In this document: positions 1 to 5,944 of the stretch, piece after piece
Layout of the letters: each line of letters begins with the position of its first letter
Position numbering within the stretch: the first letter of the stretch is position 1
From: Anaerolineae bacterium
GTDB taxonomy: Bacteria > Chloroflexota > Anaerolineae > Promineifilales > Promineifilaceae
DNA length: 28,154 nucleotides
Reading direction: 5' to 3'
Assembly (NCBI GenBank): GCA_028277515.1
Contig: JANQGC010000064.1
Location: forward strand, 1 to 28,154
The notes under the pieces: generated by a model
What the model was told of the DNA's origin: nothing
The model's database searches: none
Seen by the model: only the letters and a program-made list of their open reading frames with translations
Translations under genes and position numbers: made by a program

Positions 1-550
1 GGTATTCAGGCACGGCCTGGAGGATGGTCACTGAATCTGCAAACCGCTTTTGCATATCTTGCCGCCTGGCTTGCAGGCTGACTTTATCGCCAACCAGGAT
101 TTTGTTGATGCCCAATTCGGCCGCCCGGCCGGCCATAGGCCCGATGACATTGGGCTGTGGCTCGTGATATTTGCTGGTGATGTTGTCGTAGTAGGGATCG
201 GTCTGGGGGATGAATAAACCATGCCGGTTGTAGGCCACATAGGGTAGTTGGGCCTGGTCTAAATAGTGTAGGATGCCACCTGCCGCCTGGGGGTCGAGCT
301 GCGTTTCGTGCAGGATGGTTCCGCCGGCATCCAGAATGACCATACCCTGGGTGAAGATGCCGGGTTGGGATAGGTTCAGTTCGTCGATGATGTGCTTGGC
401 CGAATGGCGCGTTTTGCCTGTGGCCAGGATGACTTTGATTCCCTGGTTTTGAACCTGGGTGATGGCGTTGGCGTTTTCGGCCGGTAAGCGGCCGTTACTG
501 TCTAATAATGTTCCGTCTAAGTCGATTGCTACCAATTTTATTTTTGTCAT
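1..550 (-). CDS. HAD-superfamily (Cof-type) hydrolase, C-terminus cut off by window edge
   Basis: The minus-strand frame opens MTKIKLVAIDLDGTLLDSNG and stays open to the window edge, so about 183 residues are visible. HAD motif I is seen as D-L-D-G-T at residues 10-14 (nucleophile Asp10, acid/base Asp12) and motif II as A-T-G-K-T with Thr44. The cap region and an N-K-I-L-V-G segment follow; the motif III/IV metal aspartates would lie beyond the edge. Cof-type members are cytoplasmic Mg-dependent phosphatases of sugar phosphates or flavin precursors, and the substrate here cannot be read. An in-frame ATG at 562 is an alternative start, but neither ATG has a Shine-Dalgarno, and a good promoter puts the transcript start close to 550. 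The neighbouring sugar isomerase is divergent, so a shared sugar role is only a guess. Confidence 0.85.
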   Translation of the reverse strand, partial: MTKIKLVAIDLDGTLLDSNGRLPAENANAITQVQNQGIKVILATGKTRHSAKHIIDELNLSQPGIFTQGMVILDAGGTILHETQLDPQAAGGILHYLDQAQLPYVAYNRHGLFIPQTDPYYDNITSKYHEPQPNVIGPMAGRAAELGINKILVGDKVSLQARRQDMQKRFADSVTILQAVPEY

Positions 551-557
551 GGGTTGG

Positions 558-585
558 ATCATATGGATATTTCTGAAGGGGTCAA
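558..585 (-). promoter_or_regulatory. Probable sigma-70 promoter of the HAD hydrolase, leaderless start
   Basis: On the minus strand TTGACC (585-580) and TATGAT (563-558) are 16 bases apart, each with five of six consensus bases. The expected transcript start falls at about 551-550, on the ATG at 550, and no ribosome-binding site precedes that ATG. This suggests a leaderless mRNA. Inference from sequence only. Confidence 0.4.
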
Positions 586-598
586 CTTGTTGATAATG

Positions 599-626
599 GG
601 ACGCGGACGAGAGGGGATGAAAGCGG
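599..626 (+). repeat. Half copy of a GGACGCGGA-type intergenic repeat
   Basis: The segment begins GGACGCGGACGAGAGGGGA and resembles the left arm of the longer foldback repeat at 23789-23859, which begins GGACGCGGACAAGAGCGGA. The right arm is missing here. It lies between two divergent genes. Confidence 0.4.
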
Positions 627-747
627 AGATGGAGAGTGAAGCACAAATTTCCTCATTTGTGGCAGCTCTACTTGATCTGGACTGCGTTGCAATTTAGGCA
701 AATTGCGTTACGGTTGGAGCGATTGGAGAAACCCGGAAGGTTTGACT

Positions 748-1461
748 ATGAAACGATCGGAAATAAACGGCATTATTCGCCAGGCGGACGCTTTTCTAAA
801 GGAGAGACGATTTTATTTGCCCCCGTTTGCTTATTGGACGCCGGGGGAGTGGCAGGCGATTGGCAGGGATGGGCGGCAGATTGTGGAGCGGGCTTTGGGT
901 TGGGATATCACCGATTTCGGCCGTGGCCAATTTGACCGCTTTGGCCTGGTGTTGTTCACGATTCGCAATGGGGTGCCGGATGATTTAACGAATGGAAAAG
1001 GGGAGCTATACTGCGAAAAGATATTGATTGGCCAGGTCGATCAGATCACCCCCCTCCATTTCCATTGGACGAAGACGGAAGATATCATCAACCGCGGCGG
1101 GGGTAAGCTGGTGGTGCAGCTATACAACGCCACGGAAGATGGTGAACTGCAAGATAGTGATGTTACTGTGATGACTGATGGCGTGCGGCGCATGGTTCAG
1201 GCCGGTGGCGAGGTCGTTTTGAGTCCCGGCGAAAGTATCACCCTGGCTCCTTACTGTTATCATGCCTTTTGGGCGGTTGAAGAACCGGTGTTGATTGGCG
1301 AGGTGTCGCTGGTTAATGATGACGCCAATGATAACCGCTTTTATGAGCCGGTCGGCCGATTTCCGGAGATCGAGGAAGATGAGCCACCTTTGTATTTGTT
1401 GGTTAGTGATTATGATGCTTATTGGTCAAGTGAAGAATGTGACTCTGACGAAAAGAATTAA
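748..1461 (+). CDS. D-lyxose ketol-isomerase family protein (DUF1498)
   Basis: The 237-residue product matches the D-lyxose isomerase family (EC 5.3.1.15), which interconverts D-lyxose/D-xylulose and D-mannose/D-fructose on a cupin fold with a divalent metal. Cupin metal ligands can be read: His104 and His106 in L-H-F-H-W, Glu111 shortly after, and His172 in Y-C-Y-H-A-F-W. Length is close to known family members (about 227 residues). The frame is open from an upstream ATG at 703, but ATG 748 is preferred because GGAAGG lies seven bases before it and the family N-terminus (M-K-R-S-E-I-N) begins there. It appears monocistronic and diverges from the HAD hydrolase. The exact sugar is not determinable; cytoplasmic. 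Confidence 0.85.
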   Translation: MKRSEINGIIRQADAFLKERRFYLPPFAYWTPGEWQAIGRDGRQIVERALGWDITDFGRGQFDRFGLVLFTIRNGVPDDLTNGKGELYCEKILIGQVDQITPLHFHWTKTEDIINRGGGKLVVQLYNATEDGELQDSDVTVMTDGVRRMVQAGGEVVLSPGESITLAPYCYHAFWAVEEPVLIGEVSLVNDDANDNRFYEPVGRFPEIEEDEPPLYLLVSDYDAYWSSEECDSDEKN

Positions 1462-1505
1462 ATAGTTGGGGGAGTAGGTTATAATATCAAGAAACGAGGA
1501 GGCAA

Positions 1506-2069
1506 ATGATGCGCAGACGAAGACAAGAAAGACGAGAAAAGAGGAAAAATGATAGTGGGCGAGGCCGTGGTGAAAGTGGGGGCAAGCGTGATAAGATGCG
1601 CCAAAAAATGGTGGCTATCGGTGATGATTTTTGGATCGAAAATGAACATGGGCAGAAAGCCCTCAAGGTGGATGGCAAAGCGCTGCGCGTGCGCCAGACC
1701 TTGAAATTTGAAGACGCCCACGGCAATGAACTGGCCAAAATCCAGGAGCGCATGCTGCGGGTTAAGGACAGCATGGCAATTGAAGGACCAAACGGCGAAA
1801 ATTTAGCCACGGTTAAAAAAGCGATTATCTCGCCCATCCGTGACCGCTGGGTAGTTAAGATTAAGAACGGTCCCGACCTGGATGTGAAGGGCAATATTCT
1901 GGATCATGAATACTCTATCGGTGAAGGCCGGGACAAGGTAGCCGAGGTTTCCAAGAAATGGTTCCGGATCCGCGATAGTTACGGAGTCGCTATTGAACCT
2001 GGTCAAGAAGATGTTATTATACTTGCTGTGGCGGTTTGTATCGATCAAATGGCCCACGGCGGCCGTTAG
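1506..2069 (+). CDS. LURP-one-related / YxjI-like protein
   Basis: A 187-residue protein. The first 30 residues are very Arg/Lys-rich (R-R-R-R-Q-E-R-R-E-K-R-K); residues about 35-170 form a series of beta-strand repeats with alternating charged and hydrophobic residues (K-A-L-K-V-D-G-K-A-L-R-V-R-Q-T-L, then L-R-V-K-D-S-M-A-I), typical of the LURP-one/tubby-like beta-barrel family. Bacterial members are of unknown biochemical function; eukaryotic tubby-like relatives bind membrane phosphoinositides. AGGAGG (1497-1502) is placed ideally before ATG 1506, and a TATAAT box sits at 1480-1485 with only a weak -35. It opens the plus-strand membrane/stress locus. The basic N-terminus could bind nucleic acid or acidic lipid; that is inference. 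Confidence 0.75.
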   Translation: MMRRRRQERREKRKNDSGRGRGESGGKRDKMRQKMVAIGDDFWIENEHGQKALKVDGKALRVRQTLKFEDAHGNELAKIQERMLRVKDSMAIEGPNGENLATVKKAIISPIRDRWVVKIKNGPDLDVKGNILDHEYSIGEGRDKVAEVSKKWFRIRDSYGVAIEPGQEDVIILAVAVCIDQMAHGGR

Positions 2070-2168
2070 ATCCCGCCATTCGGGCTGGACCAGTCTCCAG
2101 ATATCCTGATAATTTATTCTTTGTGGATGGGCTGGCATCCTCACAATAATTAGCCAGGAGAAATAATT

Positions 2169-2474
2169 ATGTGTTGTGCATTACTCATGTTGGTATTTTT
2201 AGGACCCCGTGTTTTTGGTATTTTTTGGTGGATTTTCCAACCCGTTCGCTGGCAGGCAGCCTTTGGCGACCTGTTTGGCGGCACTTTATGGTGGATCTGG
2301 CCGGTCTTGGGTCTTGTTTTCGTGCCCTGGACGACGCTGATGTGGGTCATTGTCTCGCCTGGAGGTGTAACTGGTTGGGACTGGTTATGGGTGGGCCTGT
2401 TTTTGATTTTTGATATTGCTTCTTATACAGGTGGCGCCGGTCGTAAGCGCCTGCCTGGTTATGAAGGATACTAG
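2169..2474 (+). CDS. Small Trp-rich integral membrane protein, unknown function
   Basis: A 101-residue hydrophobic protein with an AGGAG site (2156-2160) ahead of ATG 2169. Three membrane segments are likely: residues about 4-22, 38-62 and 73-88, rich in Trp, Phe and Leu (G-I-F-W-W-I-F-Q, L-W-W-I-W-P-V-L). The C-terminus is short and basic (G-R-K-R-L-P-G-Y). There is no signal-peptide cleavage motif and no recognised domain. Similar small proteins are common next to SHOCT and DUF genes, but I cannot name a family. It follows the LURP-one gene by 99 bases in the same direction and precedes a dispersed repeat. Confidence 0.65.
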   Translation: MCCALLMLVFLGPRVFGIFWWIFQPVRWQAAFGDLFGGTLWWIWPVLGLVFVPWTTLMWVIVSPGGVTGWDWLWVGLFLIFDIASYTGGAGRKRLPGYEGY

Positions 2475-2498
2475 GATTCAATCTTTATTGTTTGTTGG

Positions 2499-2658
2499 GT
2501 TTGTAGTCACCGCTTTTGGACCTTTACTCATTAATGCGGATATACATGTCAATGCGCATCCTAAGATACGCGTGTCTTCCCAGACCGGTATCTAAGGATG
2601 CCTACTTGCAACAATAATCGTATTAATTTGTTAATCGTGAGCAGTGGTTTAACGGCTA
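2499..2658 (+). repeat. Dispersed hairpin-bearing repeat, copy A
   Basis: About 160 bases that align end to end with 13249-13407, both opening GTTTGTAGT(C/A)ACCGCTTTTG and closing with GGTTTAACGGCT. Inside is an inverted repeat, 2556-2569 with 2588-2601 (14-base arms, 18-base loop, one A-A mismatch). A base pair that is G-C in copy B is A-T here on both arms, a compensatory change. No open frame fills it, and no transposase is nearby. It starts 25 bases after the small membrane protein gene. Confidence 0.75.
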
Positions 2659-2686
2659 ATGTAAGTGAAATTATTAGTTCGGTAAT

Positions 2687-2840
2687 AGGATTTATCCACA
2701 GATTACGCCGATGAAGCAGATTTTTCAATAGCGTAACCGCGAAATCCATTTCGCGCCGACGAAAACCGACGAAAATTGGAATTTTCGGTTACGGTGTAGG
2801 ATTAACGACAAAATCTGCGGAATCTGCGCAATTGATTCCC
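2687..2840. repeat. Foldback element with nested perfect hairpins
   Basis: Three nested palindromes are visible: outer arms CGTAACCG (2732-2739) and CGGTTACG (2786-2793); an inner hairpin at 2739-2754 with 7-base perfect arms around CC; and another at 2770-2787 with 8-base perfect arms around GG. Between them the decamer CCGACGAAAA is repeated in tandem (2756-2775). Flanks carry GCAGATTTT and its complement AAAATCTGC, so the whole block is an imperfect inverted repeat. No coding frame is seen. It looks like a non-autonomous palindromic intergenic element. Confidence 0.6.
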
Positions 2841-2894
2841 GATTTATTTTCTGAACTTTCATCAGCCGTGACTGCAAACCCAGCCGAAGAATTC

Positions 2895-2932
2895 TATAAT
2901 CGTAATTGAACAGTGATTCAAGGAGAATTGTT
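2895..2932 (+). promoter_or_regulatory. Probable -10 box and ribosome-binding site of the DUF6325-SHOCT pair
   Basis: A perfect TATAAT at 2895-2900 lies 33 bases before ATG 2933, and AGGAG at 2921-2925 is well placed for that ATG. No convincing -35 is visible. Placing the transcript start near 2907 makes the upstream in-frame codon at 2906 an unlikely start. Confidence 0.4.
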
Positions 2933-3394
2933 ATGACTTATGGACCGATTGATTTCATTGCCCTGGAATTTAAGGGTAATAAATTTAAAGGGAATATCCT
3001 GCCCAACTTGTTGGAGCTGGTCGAACAGGAAATTGTGCGCGTGGTTGACCTGATAATTATCTTAAAAGATGAGAATGGTGAGGTGAAGGTGCGCGAATTG
3101 CAGCAGGTTGATGATCAAATTTTGTCGGTTTTTGATCCCCTGGATGTAAAAGTGACCGGCATGATCACCGCCGGTGATATTGAGATGGTGGCCGAACAAT
3201 TGGACGACAACAGTACGGCTGCTGTGTTGCTCTTTGAAAACCTCTGGGCGATTAAGTTCAAAGAGGCATTGTTAGAAGCGGATGGCCGTTTGCTGATGCA
3301 GGAGCGCATTCCACATGAGGTTGTTCTGGAAGCATTATTTGACGTGGCCAGTGTTGGCGAAGATGCCGATCAAGTAGAACCGGAAACTACTTAG
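2933..3394 (+). CDS. DUF6325 family protein
   Basis: A 153-residue acidic cytoplasmic protein starting M-T-Y-G-P-I-D-F-I-A-L-E-F, the hallmark opening of DUF6325 proteins (role unknown; typically next to a SHOCT-domain gene, as here). It has two similar halves, each with a hydrophobic stretch and an acidic helix: L-V-E-Q-E-I-V-R-V-V-D-L near residue 30 and M-V-A-E-Q-L-D-D-N-S-T-A-A-V-L-L-F-E near residue 88. Such a duplicated layout recalls DUF1269-type domains. ATG 2933 is chosen over the codon at 2906 because AGGAG (2921-2925) and a TATAAT box both fit it. The SHOCT gene follows after 12 bases. Confidence 0.8.
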   Translation: MTYGPIDFIALEFKGNKFKGNILPNLLELVEQEIVRVVDLIIILKDENGEVKVRELQQVDDQILSVFDPLDVKVTGMITAGDIEMVAEQLDDNSTAAVLLFENLWAIKFKEALLEADGRLLMQERIPHEVVLEALFDVASVGEDADQVEPETT

Positions 3395-3406
3395 GAGAAA
3401 AATATC

Positions 3407-3760
3407 ATGGGTATGATGAGACGACGAAGAAGACGTAGAACTTTAGTACGCGGTGTGGCAACAACGGCCGTCGTGGCCGGTACGGCAGGTGCCGTGCGCC
3501 ACCATCAGCAAAAGCGCTGGGACAAAAAAGAACAGCAGGAGTACGAGGCACAGCAGTACGAACAGCAGCAAGCGGCCCAACAGCAGGCGCAATATGCACC
3601 GGAACCGGAATATTACGAGGAACCGGCAGCACCCCCTCCCCCGGCGGCCCCGGCTGAACCAGATTTGTCAACCCAGCTTCAGCAGCTGGCTCAGCTTCAT
3701 GATTCCGGCGTGTTGAGTGATGAGGAGTTCGCCAACGCCAAAGCCAAACTTTTGGGATGA
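3407..3760 (+). CDS. SHOCT domain protein with basic N-terminus and Gln-rich linker
   Basis: 117 residues in three parts: an Arg-run N-terminus (residues 5-11) followed by a short hydrophobic Ala/Val/Gly segment (about 15-30) that may insert in or lie on the membrane; a Gln/Ala/Pro-rich linker (about 33-85); and a C-terminal SHOCT domain (about 88-117) ending L-H-D-S-G-V-L-S-D-E-E-F-A-N-A-K-A-K-L-L-G. SHOCT is a short helical-hairpin oligomerisation module found at protein ends. AGGAG just after the DUF6325 stop is the ribosome-binding site. A terminator-like palindrome follows, so this is the last gene of a two-gene unit. Confidence 0.85.
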   Translation: MGMMRRRRRRRTLVRGVATTAVVAGTAGAVRHHQQKRWDKKEQQEYEAQQYEQQQAAQQQAQYAPEPEYYEEPAAPPPPAAPAEPDLSTQLQQLAQLHDSGVLSDEEFANAKAKLLG

Positions 3761-3765
3761 TTGAG

Positions 3766-3796
3766 TGCGGTGCCGGCACCGCAGAAACCTTTTTTA
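3766..3796 (+). terminator. Probable intrinsic terminator of the DUF6325-SHOCT unit
   Basis: TGCGGTGCCGGCACCGCA (3766-3783) is a perfect 18-base palindrome six bases after the SHOCT stop codon, followed by GAAACC and a run of six T (3790-3795). In RNA the stem would be about seven G/C-rich pairs with a tight loop. The six-base gap before the T-run is longer than ideal. Confidence 0.5.
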
Positions 3797-3937
3797 TTTA
3801 TTCAACCAATTACGAATTAACGCCACGTGGCAAAAAATGATAGAAGCTTAGCTCTAATCAACCAAGCGAGCTAACTTTCTTGAATATCGGAGTGACTCTT
3901 CCACACGACTGCCCTTTGTGCGCCCACGCGACAGGCC

Positions 3938-4129
3938 ATGATTTTTTCGGCCGATGAAACCACAGATATTGGATATGAATCGGGCACAACCGTCAGCCGT
4001 GATTACACCAGCAAAGATAGTAAGTTCAGCGACAAGATTCGCTGGGTGCAGCTTGATGTGGACAAGGATGATCACGATCGCTTTATCGATCCTGAGTAGC
4101 GTTTCCGTATTGCGATGGCGCGCCAGTAA
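3938..4129 (+). pseudogene. Arylsulfatase C-terminal remnant with in-frame TAG
   Basis: The frame from 3938 reads M-I-F-S-A-D-E-T-T-D-I-G-Y-E-S-G-T-T-V-S, then K-I-R-W-V-Q-L-D-V-D-K-D-D-H-D-R-F-I-D-P-E, a TAG at 4097-4099, and R-F-R-I-A-M-A-R-Q before TAA at 4127-4129. This is the characteristic C-terminal tail of bacterial arylsulfatases, in which P-E-E-R-(F/L)-R-(I/V)-A-M-A-R-Q is unbroken, so the TAG replaces a Glu/Gln codon. The several hundred residues of the sulfatase domain, including the C-x-P-S-R formylglycine site, are absent from 3761-3937. It is a dead gene tail, likely left by deletion. Family assignment is from recalled consensus. Confidence 0.75.
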
Positions 4130-4251
4130 CAATTAATAGTTGAGACGATTGATAATCCGGCCGATCCATATTCATTGTTAAGTTGGGAATGATAACCAAA
4201 GGATGTGCTCATTTGGCGACATGTCTGGCCTGTTCTGGAGATGAGCCAATA

Positions 4252-4436
4252 AATGAAAATAGTGATGGCTGGGTAGTGGGGGTTCTGGGCGTGATCGGCA
4301 TTATTTTTGGGGGTATACTCATTGTCAATTACACTGTGCCTGGAGTTGGCTTGACCATGTTGTGGATTGCTGCAATCTGGCCTTCATCAGCGGCTTCTTT
4401 GTCATTTACCGCGCCTTCCAGCAGCGAAGCGCTTAG
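4252..4436 (+). pseudogene. HdeD-like (DUF308) membrane protein C-terminal remnant, frameshifted
   Basis: In frame with 4252 the sequence reads N-E-N-S-D-G-W-V-V-G-V-L-G-V-I-G-I-I-F-G-G and continues to L-W-I-A-A-I-W at 4380. Two bases later a second frame continues A(partial)-F-I-S-G-F-F-V-I-Y-R-A-F-Q-Q-R-S-A to TAG at 4434-4436. Joined by restoring one G, this is the last third of an HdeD-type protein (paired membrane helices, final basic A-F-x-x-R). The upstream helices are missing. A continuous reading frame through 4545 exists but leaves the family at the frameshift and enters a repeat. HdeD proteins are linked to acid resistance in enterobacteria. Confidence 0.7.
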
Positions 4437-4455
4437 AACACATTACTTACGAGCG

Positions 4456-4610
4456 GTCATTTCGTCCGGAGCGAGGAATCTTATGAATCATTTGTTGAGA
4501 ACGCAAAGATCCTTCACTACGTTCAGGATGACACGTTCAGGATGACAAACTGGTGTTTCTTCATTCATAGAACAGAGCCTGCGATGTGGTAGTTCTCAGG
4601 ATGACAAGTG
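4456..4610. repeat. GTCATTTCG/GGATGAC intergenic repeat with 14-base tandem duplication
   Basis: The block opens GTCATTTCGTCCGGAGCGAG, akin to the repeat at 13130-13189 (GTCATTTCGAGCAAAGCGAG), and closes with CAGGATGAC units. ACGTTCAGGATGAC occurs twice in direct tandem (4519-4532 and 4533-4546), and CTCAGGATGAC appears again near 4596. No coding content. Confidence 0.55.
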
Positions 4611-4670
4611 AGAGATTGATTTTTCTAGAACGAAGCATGGAACATGGAGGTTGTTTGACAAGCATCTTGT

Positions 4671-4705
4671 TGGACCGGCATCTGCGGATATCACCTTACA
4701 GGATG
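4671..4705 (+). repeat. Fragment of the dispersed hairpin repeat, copy C
   Basis: TGGACCGGCATCTG followed by CGGATATCAC and CTTACAGGATG matches 13330-13364 of copy B closely. Only the right arm and its downstream part are preserved. It lies upstream of the AI-2E permease gene. The rest of 4437-4831 holds the GTCATTTCG repeat and no gene that I can support. Confidence 0.55.
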
Positions 4706-4831
4706 GATGAGGTGTAATGTCGAAAAATTTTTTCTTTCGATCTAGAAGCTACTATATAGGGAGAAAGTTCAAGGTAGTTGAGTTAATGGATTTAAGAAAG
4801 CGATGGCAACGGGGCCATTGGAGGCATAATC

Positions 4832-5944
4832 ATGGATAATCTGTCAAGTCGTCTGGTGGTATACCTGGTTGGTTTTGCCAGTATTTTTATCATCTTGTTT
4901 GGCATCCGGGAAGCGGCCATCATTCTTAATCCAATCCTTTTGGCAATGGTGATTACAATCACGGTCCTGCCTGTCCCTGGACGACTCACAGATCGTGGGT
5001 TGCCAGGCTGGTTGGCCCTGGTTATCACCATTGGGATCGTTGTCCTGGCCTTGGGTTTGATCATCGTCACTGTGTTTTTCTCCATTACCAAACTTTCGAC
5101 GGAACTGCCGGTTTATTATTCCAGCGGTGTGCAGGCTGCTTCGGAGGATTTTGGTTTAACAACAGGACAGCAAACAAACCTTCAACCTGTTTTAGAGATC
5201 AATACTTGGGGACCAATTGCGGAAAGTTTATTGGCCGACATCATCAGTTTACTGGTACAGTTCGGCTTAGCACTGGTCATTTTCTTTTTTATGATCAGTG
5301 CTGCCATTTCGTTACCTGCCCCTTCGCGGCTGGGCCTCGATCCCAATGCGCCAACTATCCGCAGGGTGACAGGGCTTACTGAAGATGTGCGCAAATACAT
5401 CTCCGTATTAACCGGCGTCAATTTTTTGGTCGGATTCGGCAATACGATTTTTCTCTTGATCCTGGGGGTTGATTATGCTGTTTTGTGGGGGCTGCTCGCC
5501 TGGTTCATGGGCTATATTCCTTCAATCGGCTTTATCATCGCCTTAATTCCACCCGTTTTGATGGCCTATGCCCAATATGGATTGCAGACCGCTCTTATAG
5601 TGCTCATCGGTTATGTCTTAATCAACGGTGGCGTGCAAAACTTCATCCAGCCCAAAATCATGGGCCAGCGGCTGCAAATCTCACCAGTCATCGTGTTTGT
5701 TAGTTTGTTTGTTTGGGGATTCCTGTTGGGTGGGATCGGCGCGATTCTTGCGGTTCCACTGACATTGCTGGTGTTGATCTCTTTGGAAAATTTTGAGGGT
5801 ACGCGCCCATTGGCACTGTTAATGCGCTACACGGGTGAGGAGCAAAGTGCCGACCAGAAGAAAGCAGTAGAGAGTGTTAAAGGATGGTGGAGCAATACCA
5901 GAAAAACCCTCAATCCTGATAAAGATAGTTCTACAGACAAATAG
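4832..5944 (+). CDS. AI-2E family transporter (PerM-like permease)
   Basis: A 370-residue polytopic membrane protein with the usual layout of the AI-2E family: two N-terminal helix pairs (about residues 8-45 and 58-82), a cytoplasmic/extracytoplasmic segment (85-130), then about five more helices, with conserved Y-I-P-S-I-G-F (about 227-233) and N-x-I-Q-P-K-I-M-G-Q-R-L-Q-I-S-P (about 270-287) motifs. Characterised members export autoinducer-2 or act as Na+/H+ antiporters, so the substrate is open. GGAGG (4820-4824) precedes ATG 4832. Its TAG overlaps the next gene's GTG codon, giving likely translational coupling. The C-terminus is charged and cytoplasmic. First gene of a probable five-gene unit to 12329. 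Confidence 0.9.
   Translation: MDNLSSRLVVYLVGFASIFIILFGIREAAIILNPILLAMVITITVLPVPGRLTDRGLPGWLALVITIGIVVLALGLIIVTVFFSITKLSTELPVYYSSGVQAASEDFGLTTGQQTNLQPVLEINTWGPIAESLLADIISLLVQFGLALVIFFFMISAAISLPAPSRLGLDPNAPTIRRVTGLTEDVRKYISVLTGVNFLVGFGNTIFLLILGVDYAVLWGLLAWFMGYIPSIGFIIALIPPVLMAYAQYGLQTALIVLIGYVLINGGVQNFIQPKIMGQRLQISPVIVFVSLFVWGFLLGGIGAILAVPLTLLVLISLENFEGTRPLALLMRYTGEEQSADQKKAVESVKGWWSNTRKTLNPDKDSSTDK

Noticed and set aside
636..935. Open frame overlapping the sugar isomerase in another phase
   Set aside because: No family resemblance; the 748-1461 frame has clear cupin metal ligands and a ribosome-binding site.
4183..4545. 120-residue open frame as an intact membrane protein
   Set aside because: It leaves the HdeD-like sequence at 4380 and runs into a GTCATTTCG-type intergenic repeat, so it is a frameshifted remnant.
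4519..4546. CRISPR-like direct repeat
   Set aside because: Only two abutting 14-base units with no spacers; simple tandem duplication.
4832..5944. Naming the AI-2E protein as an autoinducer exporter
   Set aside because: The family includes Na+/H+ antiporters and unassigned permeases; no quorum-sensing genes are present.
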